Assembly (NCBI GenBank): GCA_024648695.1
Contig: JACAVV010000011.1
Coordinates: 1-64,000, forward strand
Reading direction: 5' to 3'
DNA from: Nitrospina sp.
GTDB lineage: Bacteria > Nitrospinota > Nitrospinia > Nitrospinales > JACRGP01
Length of the DNA: 64,000 nucleotides
Each line of letters starts with the position of its first letter. The stretch's first letter is position 1. Positions 46,333 through 57,012 of this stretch are shown piece after piece. The translations under genes were made by a program, and so were the position numbers. The notes beneath the pieces are model-generated. The model was not told where the DNA came from, did not search any database, and worked only from the letters and a program-made list of their open reading frames with translations.

Positions 46333-47985
46333 ATGAACCCAAATAAAACCCTTTCCTTTTTTCATCTCACCATTCTATTTTCGCTAGGAGCAACAGTTAA
46401 TTTTTATTATGCCCGTTTAGGCCTCATGCCGCTGGATCAGTCCATCGTCTTTGATGGTGCCTGGAGATTATATTCAGGACAGGTTCCTTTTCGTGATTTC
46501 AATACACCTAACGGATTGGTACCAATGATTTTCCAGACGTTTTTCTATAAAGTTTTTGGGGTCAATTGGTATTCCTATTGCCTGCACTCATCGGTTTTCA
46601 ATGGTTTATTCTGCATTCTGGTTTTTTTGTTTTTAAGGCAATTAGCCGTCTCCACAGCCCTTTCGTGGTTTTATGGCTTGCTCAGCGGGGTGGTGTTTTA
46701 TCCACCGATTGGCACACCCTATATGGAACAACACGGATTCTTCTTCCTCCTGCTGGCTTTATATTTATCTGTAAAAGGATCAAAAGTCGGGAGGGGGAAC
46801 TCTCGTAACTTGTGCTGGATACTCGTTCCCATTTGCATTGGTTTGTCATATTTAAGCAAGCAAATTCCAGCTTTGATAGGTTTACCTTTTATATTTATAG
46901 CCTTTGCCTATCTGGACAAAAAAGGGATCTTGTCAGCCGCGAAATGTTACTTGACGGGCGCGCTAATTTTTTTGGGTTCCTGCTCAATCCTGTTCGTATT
47001 TTCCAATATGGAGCCAGGTCAGTTCAAATTGTATTTTTTCGACCTTCCATCTCAAATTGGCCAAACTCGAATTGGTGACTTACTGAATCCAATCAATCTG
47101 GCTAAACGCATTTTTAATATGGTGGTCGCCTGGAAATTATCATCGTTGATCTTGATTCAGCTTATCTTCTTTTCCGGACTATGTTTGCTGTTTTTCAAAA
47201 ACGAAACATCAAAACCCGATCTATTAGCATTTTTCAGAAGAAACCTGCCGGAAATTTTATATTTGGAAGGCTTGATACTAATTTGTATCGCATTCTGTAC
47301 TTTGACCAACAATGAACCTCAAAACGGTATCCCTTATATATTTATAAGTTTGGGAATCGCTCATTCATTGTTGGTCCAATGGATTAAAGAACCAAAATTT
47401 CAAAAGTTCAATCCAAGCTTCGTTTCTCTAAAGTCACTTGTGGCGGCCACTCTCATCGCAATGGCTCTTATTGATGCGTCCTTTTTCAATTTGCGGGTCA
47501 ACAAAGGAAGGGAAGTCCACAGTTTTTTATTCAAACCCGGTTTGAGCCCAACTCTAACCAGGAATCTCCCAAAAGTTCTGGAACCCCTTCAATGGGATTT
47601 GCCCATAAAAAACTATGCTCACGGACCCCAAGATTTTGCCAATCTTTTCAATTTTCTCAATAAGCACAAGAACCGTTTTTTCCTATTCAGCGATTTTTCT
47701 ATCTTATATGGATTAACTCGAAGCAAATCGCTAAACCCCTCGCTCTGGTTTCATGATGGTCTTACCATACCACTTGAAAATTCTCCTGAGTTTAAGAAGT
47801 ACAGTACTAAATTAAAACACAATCTAAAAATACACGATGTGGAGTGGGTTGTTTTGGACAATCTGGTCATATCTAAATTAAGAGTGAATCTAGACTCATG
47901 CGACTTAATAGAATTTGGGCCGTTTATGGTGCATCGGCTTTGTGACAACAAAGAGAGGGATTCAGTAAATATTATTTTTCATTAG
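46333..47985 (+). CDS. GT-C-like multi-pass membrane protein, 3' end altered by insertion
   Basis: A protein of 550 residues with about ten membrane spans in the first ~390 residues and a soluble C-terminal region. PLDQSIVFDGAWRLYSGQVPFRDFNTPNG after TM1 resembles the catalytic-loop layout of GT-C glycosyltransferases, including an acidic residue pair. The acceptor is unknown. It is 18 bp after aguA but functionally unrelated to it. The last codons (FH, then TAG) come from a MITE-like insertion. The pre-insertion frame would have ended IIFPK, so the change at the protein level is minor. Confidence 0.65.
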   Translation: MNPNKTLSFFHLTILFSLGATVNFYYARLGLMPLDQSIVFDGAWRLYSGQVPFRDFNTPNGLVPMIFQTFFYKVFGVNWYSYCLHSSVFNGLFCILVFLFLRQLAVSTALSWFYGLLSGVVFYPPIGTPYMEQHGFFFLLLALYLSVKGSKVGRGNSRNLCWILVPICIGLSYLSKQIPALIGLPFIFIAFAYLDKKGILSAAKCYLTGALIFLGSCSILFVFSNMEPGQFKLYFFDLPSQIGQTRIGDLLNPINLAKRIFNMVVAWKLSSLILIQLIFFSGLCLLFFKNETSKPDLLAFFRRNLPEILYLEGLILICIAFCTLTNNEPQNGIPYIFISLGIAHSLLVQWIKEPKFQKFNPSFVSLKSLVAATLIAMALIDASFFNLRVNKGREVHSFLFKPGLSPTLTRNLPKVLEPLQWDLPIKNYAHGPQDFANLFNFLNKHKNRFFLFSDFSILYGLTRSKSLNPSLWFHDGLTIPLENSPEFKKYSTKLKHNLKIHDVEWVVLDNLVISKLRVNLDSCDLIEFGPFMVHRLCDNKERDSVNIIFH

Positions 47986-48260
47986 TGTCCGGGGAAAATC
48001 AAAATATTCTTTGAAAACGTGAGGCTTAATTGGGCTGTTTTTTAACCGGACAGCACGAATAAGCTCCTAAAATGGCTGTAAATGCCTGTTCCCACACTGA
48101 TAAGGATTTTCAGCGATCTCAGAAAACTCTTTCAGGGGATGTAGATTCAGGTTTTCCCGGACAGCATGGATCGAAAACAGGTAACTCCTTAAAAAACAAT
48201 GAAATATTTTTTAATACTGGACTATCAACCCAATGTTAAATATTTCCCCGGACAGTAGTG
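47980..48260 (+). mobile_element. MITE-like element with terminal inverted repeats
   Basis: The 281-bp non-coding element has imperfect 18-bp terminal inverted repeats, CATTAGTGTCCGGGGAAA at the left and CACTACTGTCCGGGGAAA (reverse complement) at the right, 16 of 18 identical. A 9-bp direct repeat ATTATTTTT flanks it on both sides (47971-47979 and 48261-48269). Two more CCGGACAG copies lie inside (about 48047 and 48158). There is no transposase frame, so mobilisation would need an enzyme elsewhere in the genome. The TIR and duplication size fit an IS4-like origin; that assignment is tentative. Confidence 0.75.
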
Positions 48261-48270
48261 ATTATTTTTC

Positions 48271-48668
48271 CCAAATAAGTCTGCTTAGACCTGCGAACAA
48301 ACTTTGGATTAAAATTAATAGACTTGGGAATTTGGTTAAAATTTCAGTAATGGTTAATAGGGTGGTTTTATATTCCTGTTTTATTCTTTTATTTGTTCTT
48401 TTTCTGACAAAAAAACCTGAAAATATTCAAATGATTTTCAGTCATCAATAAATAACCTTAATTTTCATTGTAATCTTATATCTAGACAATTATAATAATA
48501 CTTTATGATTTAACCATTATTATTGACAATTACTTTACCCCTGAATCATCTATATTTTTATTGAAGGTGCTTATTTTCAATAGTTTCCTCAATCTTCAGG
48601 TCAATGTAATAAAAAAATAACCATTTTGACCATAGAGGCAAATAGGGCAACATCAATCACAATTTTTT
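48271..48668. other. AT-rich intergenic region
   Basis: This stretch of 398 bp lies between the MITE-like element and the PAS-GGDEF gene. A 72-codon frame (48233-48451) starts inside the element and shows no codon bias or ribosome site. It contains the promoter region of the next gene, but no clear consensus stands out. Confidence 0.45.
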
Positions 48669-49574
48669 ATGTATTCCAAAACAAATATTCATAAAGTAGA
48701 ATTTTTTCGTCAAATTGTCGAGTTTGCATCTGACTCCATCGTTGCAATCGACACTGATTTAAAAATTATCTTTTTTAATAAAGAAGCTGAAAAAACATTT
48801 GGCTATTCTTCAGATGAAATTCTTGGCAAACACTTAAATACATTAATTCCCTCTCGTTTTCATGAAAGCCATAATAATTATGTAACTCAGTTTGCAAAAA
48901 GTGGTGTGATAGCCCGCCTGATGAATGAAACTGCGAATTTGGAGGTGATGGCTTTAAGAAGGGATGGAAGCGAGTTCTTTGTTGAAATATCGATAATTAA
49001 AATCAAGGAGGCATTTGTCTCAATTGTAAGAGATATCACGAATCGCAAAGCCTTTGAGGAAAAATTAAAGTTTTATGCTGAGCGTGATTATTTAACAGGG
49101 GTTATGAACCGGCGCAAAACAGAGGAAACGGGAAGCAAAGAATTGGAACGCGCAAAAAGGTTTAACAATCCTTTTTCAATCTTGGTTCTCGACATCGACC
49201 ACTTTAAAAAGATAAATGACTCTTACGGACACGATATTGGAGATTTAGCCATTATACATTTAACCTCGGTAGTCCAAAACGTAATACGCCAGATCGACTC
49301 TATTGGTAGGTGGGGTGGAGAGGAGTTCGTGATTTTGTTACCCGAGGTGGATGACCAAGGAATTTCAGTTGTTGCAGAAAAGATAAGAAGCGCTGTTGAA
49401 CAACAGCCGTTTATAACCAAAACTAAAAAAAATGTCGATTTTACAATAAGCATAGGAGGATCAACTTATTCCAAATCCAATGCTTCTTGGGAAAGCATTC
49501 TCAAAAATGCTGATTTGGGACTATACAAAGCCAAAAAGAATGGAAGAAACCGTTTTTGCTATTACGATTCTTGA
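48669..49574 (+). CDS. PAS-GGDEF diguanylate cyclase
   Basis: A protein of 301 residues. The PAS domain (~10-125) contains ASDSIVAIDTDLKIIFFNK, TFGYSSDEILGKHLNTLIP and SIVRDITNRKA. The GGDEF domain (~135-298) has DYLTGVMNRRK, VLDIDHFKKINDSYGHDIGD, RWGGEEF and IGGSTYSK. RQID five residues before GGEEF is a possible I-site. There is no membrane segment, so it is a cytoplasmic sensor making c-di-GMP. The PAS ligand cannot be predicted. It stands alone, convergent with trxB by 15 bp. Confidence 0.93.
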   Translation: MYSKTNIHKVEFFRQIVEFASDSIVAIDTDLKIIFFNKEAEKTFGYSSDEILGKHLNTLIPSRFHESHNNYVTQFAKSGVIARLMNETANLEVMALRRDGSEFFVEISIIKIKEAFVSIVRDITNRKAFEEKLKFYAERDYLTGVMNRRKTEETGSKELERAKRFNNPFSILVLDIDHFKKINDSYGHDIGDLAIIHLTSVVQNVIRQIDSIGRWGGEEFVILLPEVDDQGISVVAEKIRSAVEQQPFITKTKKNVDFTISIGGSTYSKSNASWESILKNADLGLYKAKKNGRNRFCYYDS

Positions 49575-49589
49575 GTATCTTATTTTCTA

Positions 49590-50546
49590 CTAATCAATAC
49601 CCTTTTCCCCAAGCCAGCGTTCGGCTTCGAGGGCGGCGGCACATCCGGCACCGGCGGCAGTGATTGCCTGGCGATATTTATGATCGTGTACGTCCCCTGC
49701 GGCAAAGATGCCTTCGATATTGGTTTCCTGAGTTCCCGGTTTGATTTTTATATAACCGGTTTCATCCAGATCCAGGTATTCTCTAAACACCTGTGTGTTT
49801 GGGGTATGGCCAATGGCATAGAAAATTCCTGCCAAAGGAACTTCAGATTCCTCCTGGGTTTTTACATTCTGAATTTTCGCACCCGTAACGAATTCATCGC
49901 CGACAGCATCTACCAAAACCGAATCCCACATCATTTCAATCTTTTCATTTTTAAGAACGCGTTCCTGCATGATTTTTGATGCCCGCAGTTCGTCACGCCG
50001 ATGAACGAGGTAGACCTTGGACCCGAATTTGGTGAGGTAAGTAGCCTCCTCGCAAGCAGTATCCCCTCCCCCAATGACCATGAGGGGCTGGTTGCGGAAA
50101 AAAGGTAAAGCACCATCACAAACAGCACATGCTGACATACCATTATTCCAGAGCTTTTCTTCGTTAGGAACGCTCATTCTCCGGGCAGTGGCACCCGTAC
50201 AAATAATTATTGAGTGCGCCATCACTTCACGATTCTCGGATTTGACTTTAAAAGGCCGCTGACTGAAATCCACTTCATGGACATCTTCAGCCACCATTTG
50301 AGTTCCGAATCGTTCCGATTGCTTTCGGAACAATTGCATCATTTCAGGTCCGTTGATACCGTCCGGAAAACCGGGATAGTTTTCGACATCGGTGGTCGTC
50401 GTCAATTGTCCACCCGCCGATCCTCCCATCATATAACCCTCAAACATAAACGGTGTCAGGTTAGCCCGGGCCGCATAGATCGCCGCTGTGTGACCGGCAG
50501 GCCCCGATCCTATAATCACGAGTTTATGGGTTGCATTGTCAGTCAT
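49590..50546 (-). CDS. trxB: Thioredoxin reductase
   Basis: The 318-residue flavoenzyme reduces thioredoxin with NADPH. FAD motif GSGPAGHTAAIYAAR, redox-active CAVC (C140/C143, followed by DGALPFF), NADP motif GGGDTACEEATYL with HRRDELRAS, and GIFAAGDVHDHKYRQAITAAGAGC are present. The length is standard. It is the last gene of the leftward alaC-hom-thrC-FGE-fold-trxB unit, 7 bp from its neighbour. Confidence 0.96.
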   Translation of the reverse strand: MTDNATHKLVIIGSGPAGHTAAIYAARANLTPFMFEGYMMGGSAGGQLTTTTDVENYPGFPDGINGPEMMQLFRKQSERFGTQMVAEDVHEVDFSQRPFKVKSENREVMAHSIIICTGATARRMSVPNEEKLWNNGMSACAVCDGALPFFRNQPLMVIGGGDTACEEATYLTKFGSKVYLVHRRDELRASKIMQERVLKNEKIEMMWDSVLVDAVGDEFVTGAKIQNVKTQEESEVPLAGIFYAIGHTPNTQVFREYLDLDETGYIKIKPGTQETNIEGIFAAGDVHDHKYRQAITAAGAGCAAALEAERWLGEKGID

Positions 50547-50553
50547 TCTAAAT

Positions 50554-51330
50554 TCAGCCTTTCTTCAAAATAGGAGTCACACAACGAAACCCCACGTCAC
50601 TGTATTGAAACTCCGGAAATCGGGCCACACGGTCCGATGCTCTTAAAAAATGGGAGGGTGAGTGCCAGGCTCCACCCCGCACGGTTTTTTGATTCCCTTC
50701 TGTGGGGCCTGTTGGATTCACCTGAGTGCCATCGGTTTTATAGGGTCCGTACCAATCGGCAGTCCATTCATAAACATTGCCCATCATATCGTAAAGACCC
50801 CACCCGTTGGGTTCCAACAACCCGCTGTTTTGAGGCGAATCGGTATTATAACTTTTACCAAAATAGGCGCCACCCATATTGTCAGAACGGGCTACCTGTT
50901 CCCACTCGGCCTCGGTAGGCAATCGTCCGCCTTTCCAGGAACAGTATTTGGCGGCATCTTCCCACTTCACAAAAACCACAGGTTGCGAAGATTTATTAAA
51001 CTCCAACGGGCGAAACTCATGCAACCCATTCGGTTCGCATTTTAAATCCGCCACGCACAAATTGTAATCCGCATTACTCACTTCGTGAGTGTCGATGAAA
51101 TAACCATCCAGCTTGACGATATGAGGAACTTCATCAGAACACCAATCCGAGTTGCCTTGCGCATCCTGGCAGAAAGAATCTCCCATCGTAAACTCTGCCG
51201 GGGAAACTTGAACTTGTTTTGCATTTGATTCCTGTGCGCTTATCCCTTGCGTCACAAACAATAAGAGTAGACCAATTAAGGTCGGGATTCTAAAAATTTT
51301 GAGGTGACCCTGATTTTTAAATAAATTCAC
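50554..51330 (-). CDS. FGE-fold (SUMF1-like) exported protein
   Basis: A protein of 258 residues. The signal peptide (~12-32) ends GISAQ. The FGE-fold domain has [80 protein letters not shown] and DVGFRCV. The tandem Cys residues required by true FGE are not present near GGAW. Three Cys pairs in the N-terminal half ([20 protein letters not shown]) could form disulfides. The start is GTG, overlapping the thrC stop by 4 bp (GTGA), so translation is coupled to thrC. The link to threonine biosynthesis is unexplained. Confidence 0.82.
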   Translation of the reverse strand: MNLFKNQGHLKIFRIPTLIGLLLLFVTQGISAQESNAKQVQVSPAEFTMGDSFCQDAQGNSDWCSDEVPHIVKLDGYFIDTHEVSNADYNLCVADLKCEPNGLHEFRPLEFNKSSQPVVFVKWEDAAKYCSWKGGRLPTEAEWEQVARSDNMGGAYFGKSYNTDSPQNSGLLEPNGWGLYDMMGNVYEWTADWYGPYKTDGTQVNPTGPTEGNQKTVRGGAWHSPSHFLRASDRVARFPEFQYSDVGFRCVTPILKKG

Positions 51331-52655
51331 GAATCGAATTCCTTAAGAATGGTATCGCACACTTGATCGTAATCAGCAGGAAGCTCCACAGGTTCGAAAG
51401 GATACTCGGATTCAATTCCTTCCAATTGATTACTGTGGTAACTGGAAAGAAAATCAGTGAATTTCAATCCGTTGGCCGTTGAAATAACAATCGTGCGGTG
51501 GTTTTTTTTGACTTCTCCCCGTTTCACCAATTTTTCAAGTGCCGCCAGAGCCACTCCTGTATGCGGACAACAAAACAGGCCGGTTCGATTCGCTTTGGCG
51601 GCGGCGTTGGCCAATTCGGCTTCGCTGGCTTCTTCAACGATTCCATCGAACTGTTTCAATGTCCGAATGGCTTTTTTGATGCTCACCGGATTACCAATCT
51701 GGATCGCGCTAGCTAAAGTTTTTTGCGCTTGCATAGGTTGAAACTCTTCAAAACCCGTTTTAAAACTTCGATACAAAGGATTGGCCTTTTGCGCCTGGGC
51801 ACAAACCAAGCGAGGTAATTTATTGATGATGCCGAGATCGTAAAACATTTTAAAGCCCTTACCTATCGCGCTCACATTTCCTAAATTACCACCAGGGACA
51901 ATAACAAAATCCGGAACCTCCCAGTCAAATTGCTGGATGAGTTCGAAACTGATTGTTTTTTGTCCTTCGATGCGCAGGGAATTCATGGAATTGGCCAGGT
52001 AGATATCATTCTTCTTGCATACCTTTTTCACCAAATCCATGCATCCATCGAAATCGGTATCCAGGGATAAAGTCAATACGCCATGCGTGATCGGCTGAAT
52101 CAACTGGGTGAAACTGATTTTATCCTTGGGAAGAAAAACGATGGCAGGAATCCCGGCAACCGCACAATAAGCCGCCAGCGCGGCAGAAGTGTCCCCGGTA
52201 GAGGCACAAGCCACCGCTCTAATATTTTTACCTTCGGAGATCATTTGCTTGACCATAGATACAAGAACAGTCATCCCCAAATCCTTAAAGGATCCCGTGT
52301 GCGCCATACCGCATTGTTTGATCCACAGGTCATCCAGGCCAAGCTGTTTTCCGTATCGCTCCGCCCAAAAGACATTGCTTCCCCCTTCGTAAGTGGACAC
52401 GATGTTTTCATTATCCACAACCGGACAGACCAGTTCTTTTTTCCCCCAAATGGAACTGCCATAAGGCCAGTCATGTTTGCGGTACCTTTTTTCAAACAGA
52501 TCTTTCCATTCTTGGGGTGACCTTTTCCTCAATTTTTCCAGGTCGTGGGTCACTTCCAGAAGATCACCACAATCCGGGCAATTGTAAATTATCTCATTCA
52601 ATCCGAATTTACCGGAGCACCCATTAATACACTGAAACCAGCAATTAAATTCCAT
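51327..52655 (-). CDS. thrC: Threonine synthase
   Basis: A protein of 442 residues, PLP-dependent, converting phosphohomoserine to threonine. The N-terminus has a zinc-ribbon-like set of cysteines (CWFQC, GCSG, CPDCG). The PLP lysine lies in [30 protein letters not shown] and [16 protein letters not shown] are family motifs. The start is ATG at 52655, two bases after the hom stop (TGACCATG). Homoserine kinase (thrB) is not in this window. Confidence 0.93.
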   Translation of the reverse strand: MEFNCWFQCINGCSGKFGLNEIIYNCPDCGDLLEVTHDLEKLRKRSPQEWKDLFEKRYRKHDWPYGSSIWGKKELVCPVVDNENIVSTYEGGSNVFWAERYGKQLGLDDLWIKQCGMAHTGSFKDLGMTVLVSMVKQMISEGKNIRAVACASTGDTSAALAAYCAVAGIPAIVFLPKDKISFTQLIQPITHGVLTLSLDTDFDGCMDLVKKVCKKNDIYLANSMNSLRIEGQKTISFELIQQFDWEVPDFVIVPGGNLGNVSAIGKGFKMFYDLGIINKLPRLVCAQAQKANPLYRSFKTGFEEFQPMQAQKTLASAIQIGNPVSIKKAIRTLKQFDGIVEEASEAELANAAAKANRTGLFCCPHTGVALAALEKLVKRGEVKKNHRTIVISTANGLKFTDFLSSYHSNQLEGIESEYPFEPVELPADYDQVCDTILKEFDS

Positions 52656-52657
52656 GG

Positions 52658-53962
52658 TCAACGTTCCACCCGTATCAAGTTGGTTTTCTGGCAAACCACC
52701 TCCATTTGGTCAATTTGCCCTAAAGCAGTTCGAATATTTTTTTCCTTTGCTAAATGAGTCATGATTACCAGGGACACTCCTTTACCATTGGAGTCCCTTC
52801 CTCTTTGAATAACAGAATCTATACTGATCGATTGTTCTCCAAGTATACCGGCAATTTTTGAAAGGACACCCGGATTGTCAATCACTGAAAACCTTAAAAA
52901 ATATTCAGCCTCAATATCATTGATATCTTTTAAAGGTATGGCAGTAAGATTTTTATTCTTAAAAGAACATGGTGGCACCCGGTTGACCGACCCCGCTAAT
53001 ATACAGCGTGCGATTTCCACAACATCCCCCATCACAGCGCTTCCCGTAGGCAATGCACCGGCACCATGACCCACCAACACGTTTTCATTCATAAAATTGT
53101 CACACACTCTAATTGCATTGAGGACACCATTAACATTAGCCATCGGATGGTCGGAAGGAATCATCGCCGGATGGACCCTAACATCAAGAGAGTTGCCATC
53201 GGATTTAGCAATGGCCAACAGCTTGATTCTGTAACCAAATTCCCGAGCACACTGTATGTCTTCCGGAGAAATATTCCAGATTCCTTCTGTGCAGATGTCA
53301 TCACAATCCACCCGGGTGCCATAAGCCAAGCTCGATAAAATAGAGATTTTGTGTGCCGAGTCGTGACCTTCCACATCAAAAGTGGGATCCGCTTCTGCGT
53401 AACCTTTTTCCTGAGCCTCTTTCAAAGCCGTATTGAAATCGCAATCCTCATCGGACATCTTGCTAAGGATGTAGTTTGCCGTTCCGTTGACAATTCCCTC
53501 GATTGTATAAAACTGATTTGCTACAAAAGCTTCTTTAATAGATCGTATAATAGGAATCGCACCCCCGACGGATGCTTCGAAGCCTATGGACCGGTCTTTT
53601 TTCTCAAGCGCCTCAAAAATTTCACACCCATGTTTGGCAAGCAAAGCCTTATTGGCGGTAACAATGTGTTTGCCGTTTTCAATGGCCTTGAGGATAAAAG
53701 TTCGAGCCGGCTCATAACCTCCGATCAATTCCACCACGATATCAATCTCCGGGTTATCGACCACTTCTTCCACCTTTGTGGTCAATATTCCTGGATCCAC
53801 CGCAACACCTCGGTCGGTCGTTATATCCAGATCGGCTATCTTCACAAGCTCCAGCGTAGCTCCCAGTCGGTCCTTGATCATATCTCCATTTTTTAACAAG
53901 ATTTCGACCACCCCGGCACCTATGGTACCAAATCCAATCAATCCAATTTTTACTGACTTCAT
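52658..53962 (-). CDS. hom: Homoserine dehydrogenase
   Basis: A protein of 434 residues with NAD(P)-binding [16 protein letters not shown], catalytic-domain motifs [43 protein letters not shown] and [25 protein letters not shown], and a C-terminal ACT domain (~350-430; [22 protein letters not shown]). The ACT domain implies feedback control by threonine. It reduces aspartate semialdehyde to homoserine. The ATG overlaps no other gene; 22 bp separate it from alaC. Confidence 0.96.
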   Translation of the reverse strand: MKSVKIGLIGFGTIGAGVVEILLKNGDMIKDRLGATLELVKIADLDITTDRGVAVDPGILTTKVEEVVDNPEIDIVVELIGGYEPARTFILKAIENGKHIVTANKALLAKHGCEIFEALEKKDRSIGFEASVGGAIPIIRSIKEAFVANQFYTIEGIVNGTANYILSKMSDEDCDFNTALKEAQEKGYAEADPTFDVEGHDSAHKISILSSLAYGTRVDCDDICTEGIWNISPEDIQCAREFGYRIKLLAIAKSDGNSLDVRVHPAMIPSDHPMANVNGVLNAIRVCDNFMNENVLVGHGAGALPTGSAVMGDVVEIARCILAGSVNRVPPCSFKNKNLTAIPLKDINDIEAEYFLRFSVIDNPGVLSKIAGILGEQSISIDSVIQRGRDSNGKGVSLVIMTHLAKEKNIRTALGQIDQMEVVCQKTNLIRVER

Positions 53963-53984
53963 ATATTAAGACTCAATTTGATAA

Positions 53985-55151
53985 TTAAAAGATTTCACCA
54001 ATACCGCGTATCGCCTGACGTGTACGATGCTCATTTTCTATGAGAGAAAAACGCACATAATGGTCTCCTCCTTCGCCAAAACCGATTCCTGGCGAAACTG
54101 CAACCTTGGCTTTTTCCAATAACATTTTGGAAAATTCAATCGAGCCCATCGATTTAAACTGATCAGGAATTTCAGCCCACACAAACATCGTCGCTTTTGG
54201 AGGTTCCACCTCCCAACCGATGCGATTCAGTCCCTCGCATAAAACGTTTCTGCGGTTCAGATAAACGTCCCGAATTTCTTCGACACAATCCCTGGGACCA
54301 TTCAAGGCTATTATTGAAGCAATCTGAATAGGCTGAAACATGCCATAATCCTGATAACTTTTCAATCGACCCAGGGCATGGATCATTTCAGCATTTCCAA
54401 CGGTAAACCCCACGCGCCAGCCCGGCATGTTATAGCTTTTGGACAACGTAAAGACCTCTACCCCTAAATCTTTGGCTCCCTTGACCTGCAAAAAACTTGG
54501 CGCTTTATAATCCTCAAACACCAGGTCTGCATAAGCAAAATCATGGATCACCATCAGATTATGCTCTTTTGCAAAGTCGACCACCTTTTCAAAAAATTCG
54601 ATATCCACCACAGTCGTGGTTGGATTGTGCGGAAAGTTGAGGACCAGCACTTTGGGACGAGGCCAGGCACGCTTGAAGGTATCCAGCAATTCCTCAAAAA
54701 AATCAACTTCTCTGGAAAGAGGAACATTAATCACATCCGCATTGGCCAAAATAAAAGCATAGGTGTGAATCGGATACGTTGGAGTCGGGACCATTATCGA
54801 GTCGCCAGGCGATGTGATCGCCAGGGCCATATGGGAAATCCCTTCCTTGGAGCCAATAGTTGCAATCGCTTCCGAGTCGGGATCCAGTTCGACACCATGA
54901 TTGCGTTTATACCAGTCTGTAATTGCCAAACGTAACTTGTAAATTCCCCTTGAAAGTGAGTACCGGTGATTTTGAGGTTTTTGAGCCGCTTCGCAAAGTT
55001 TATCCACGATATGTTGAGGGGTCGGCATATCGGGATTTCCCATGCCAAAATCAATGATGTCTTCACCCACTCGACGTGCCCTGAGTTTCAATTCATTGAT
55101 GATATTAAAAACGTAAGGGGGAAGCCGGTTGATTCTGGAAAATTCGCGCAT
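53985..55151 (-). CDS. alaC: Class I/II aminotransferase, AlaC-like
   Basis: A protein of 388 residues, PLP fold type I. The N-terminus [23 protein letters not shown], then [44 protein letters not shown], and the PLP lysine in [13 protein letters not shown] match AlaC-type glutamate-pyruvate aminotransferases often found before hom. The exact substrate may be alanine/pyruvate or another amino acid. The start is ATG at 55151; a GTG at 55190 extends the frame but is not family-like. First gene of the hom-thrC unit. Confidence 0.88.
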   Translation of the reverse strand: MREFSRINRLPPYVFNIINELKLRARRVGEDIIDFGMGNPDMPTPQHIVDKLCEAAQKPQNHRYSLSRGIYKLRLAITDWYKRNHGVELDPDSEAIATIGSKEGISHMALAITSPGDSIMVPTPTYPIHTYAFILANADVINVPLSREVDFFEELLDTFKRAWPRPKVLVLNFPHNPTTTVVDIEFFEKVVDFAKEHNLMVIHDFAYADLVFEDYKAPSFLQVKGAKDLGVEVFTLSKSYNMPGWRVGFTVGNAEMIHALGRLKSYQDYGMFQPIQIASIIALNGPRDCVEEIRDVYLNRRNVLCEGLNRIGWEVEPPKATMFVWAEIPDQFKSMGSIEFSKMLLEKAKVAVSPGIGFGEGGDHYVRFSLIENEHRTRQAIRGIGEIF

Positions 55152-55361
55152 GTATTTACTTAAAATTAATTTAGAGGTTACCCGTACCACACAAGTGCGG
55201 GAATAAGGATGTGATTATAAAAGGATTTATTCCGAAAGGTCAATGAAAGCAATAACTTAGCCAAGAAACCAGCTCAGGAAAAATAATTGGCGAAGGTTTG
55301 CTTAAGATATCATAAAATCTTTTTCCCGGCAACAGGGTCCAATCCTAATCAATTGCCCATT

Positions 55362-56150
55362 TCAACCTAATTTAAACATTTTAAGGTATTTTTGAATTGT
55401 AGGGGAATTAATACCGATGCCCTGCTTTAATCGGGAGTTGTCGTAATTGGACATCATACTTACCACACCAGCCAGTTTGCCGTTGCAGGCAACGATGGCG
55501 CCACCAGAGTTTCCGAAGAATATCTCGTTATTTTTGAAGATAATAAAATCAGAAGATTTCAGCATTCGTTTTTTCTTGATCCTTCCCTTTTGTAACGAGT
55601 AGTATTTCCGGTTGGGGTGGCCGACCACCATCAAATTGGGATCGTCGGTAAACTCGGTCTCCAGATTCAACCAGAATTGGTAAGAAGAGGCGGTTTTAAT
55701 GAAAGCCAAATCCAGGTCCTGGCTTCTAAAAATGGATTGGATTTCAATCGAGTTTCCCGGTTCGGCAAGGTTTTCTTCAGAAACACGCGGTAAGATGACG
55801 TCAATATGTTTTCCATCCACAACGTGTTTGGCGGTAACGATCAACCTGGGTCCGATGAACACACCCGCGCCAACCGCTTGATCAGCCCGGATCACAACCG
55901 TTGCCGAAGCGACATTTATATATAATTGATTACTGTCATCGCAGGCAATGCCTTTTCCGATCAGATGGGATTGCAAAGCGTTCTCCGGCGGATTGAAAAA
56001 TAACCGGATGGCTCTCCGGATTTTTTTGGGGTAAGTGTTTTCGGGATCCGTCATGGACAACCTTTGGTTGTGCAATACAACGATGCCGAAAACAACGATC
56101 AAAGCAGTAATAATCCTTTGCTTGAGTTTACTTTCATGATCAAAACGCAT
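55362..56150 (-). CDS. Membrane-anchored trypsin-like serine protease
   Basis: A protein of 262 residues. A membrane span (~12-27) is followed by a chymotrypsin-fold domain with the triad His109 (TAKHVVDG), Asp147 (DLDLAF) and Ser215 (FFGNSGGAI). It has no PDZ domain, unlike DegP/DegS. It is probably periplasmic and degrades or processes an unknown target. It is divergent from uppP with 46 bp between the starts. No lipobox is evident. Confidence 0.82.
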   Translation of the reverse strand: MRFDHESKLKQRIITALIVVFGIVVLHNQRLSMTDPENTYPKKIRRAIRLFFNPPENALQSHLIGKGIACDDSNQLYINVASATVVIRADQAVGAGVFIGPRLIVTAKHVVDGKHIDVILPRVSEENLAEPGNSIEIQSIFRSQDLDLAFIKTASSYQFWLNLETEFTDDPNLMVVGHPNRKYYSLQKGRIKKKRMLKSSDFIIFKNNEIFFGNSGGAIVACNGKLAGVVSMMSNYDNSRLKQGIGINSPTIQKYLKMFKLG

Positions 56151-56196
56151 ATATTCAACCCTTGAATGAATCTTCCAGTTAATTAGAAAGGGACCG

Positions 56197-57012
56197 ATGG
56201 AATATTTTCAAATTATCGTTCTAGGCATCGTTCAGGGAATCACCGAGTTTCTCCCCATTTCGAGTTCAGGCCACCTTATTCTAACCCCGGCCATTTTCGG
56301 ATTTGAAGATCAGGGATTGGCCATGGATGCCCTGCTCCATCTCGCCTCTCTCCTTGCTATTATAATCTTTTTTAAAAAGGATCTATGGAATTTACTTCAG
56401 GGAATTTTCTCGTCTAAAGCTGACCCAAAATACAAAAAACTGGGTTGGAGCATCGTTCTGGCATCATTTCCCGCAGGGATTCTAGGGTTGATGGGAGGGG
56501 ATATCATTGAGCAAAACTTAAGAAGCGCAACCTTCGTTGCCTGGAACCTGATCATTTGGTCTGTGGTCTTTTTTATTGCAGATTATCAATCGAAAAAACA
56601 AAAGGAAGACCCTGAAGAACTGTATCAACTGAGCCTGGGGCAAGTGATGCTGGTAGGATTTGCGCAAGCGCTGGCACTTTTTCCCGGTACCTCTCGATCC
56701 GGGGTCACCATTTGCGCAGGATTGTTCAGTAATTTGTCACAAACAGCGGCGGCACGATTTTCATTTCTATTAGGCACACCAATCATCTTTGCGGCGGGAA
56801 TGCATAAAGCGGTATCCATATTCAGACATCCGGACCCTTCCATGCACTTCGGCGGGGGAGAAATGCTTGTCGGTTTCCTGGTGTGTTTTGTAGTGGGTTA
56901 CTTTTCAATTAAGCTATTATTAAAAATAGTCGCCAAAGTGGGCCTGCTCCCTTTTATTATTTACCGGGTCATCCTTGCAATAGGAATATTGATTTTCTTT
57001 CCTGCCCCTTAA
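56197..57012 (+). CDS. uppP: Undecaprenyl-diphosphatase
   Basis: The 271-residue polytopic membrane enzyme recycles undecaprenyl pyrophosphate for peptidoglycan and other glycans. It has GITEFLPISSSGHLIL, FALFPGTSRSGVTI-type motif (ALFPGTSRSGVTICAG) and a typical end (LPFIIYRVILAIGILIFF). AAAGGG lies four bases before the ATG. The gene is single, followed by a long non-coding region. Confidence 0.95.
   Translation: MEYFQIIVLGIVQGITEFLPISSSGHLILTPAIFGFEDQGLAMDALLHLASLLAIIIFFKKDLWNLLQGIFSSKADPKYKKLGWSIVLASFPAGILGLMGGDIIEQNLRSATFVAWNLIIWSVVFFIADYQSKKQKEDPEELYQLSLGQVMLVGFAQALALFPGTSRSGVTICAGLFSNLSQTAAARFSFLLGTPIIFAAGMHKAVSIFRHPDPSMHFGGGEMLVGFLVCFVVGYFSIKLLLKIVAKVGLLPFIIYRVILAIGILIFFPAP

Noticed and set aside
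48233-48451. 72-residue frame spanning the MITE right end
   Set aside because: It begins inside the mobile element, and its codon use is like random AT-rich DNA.
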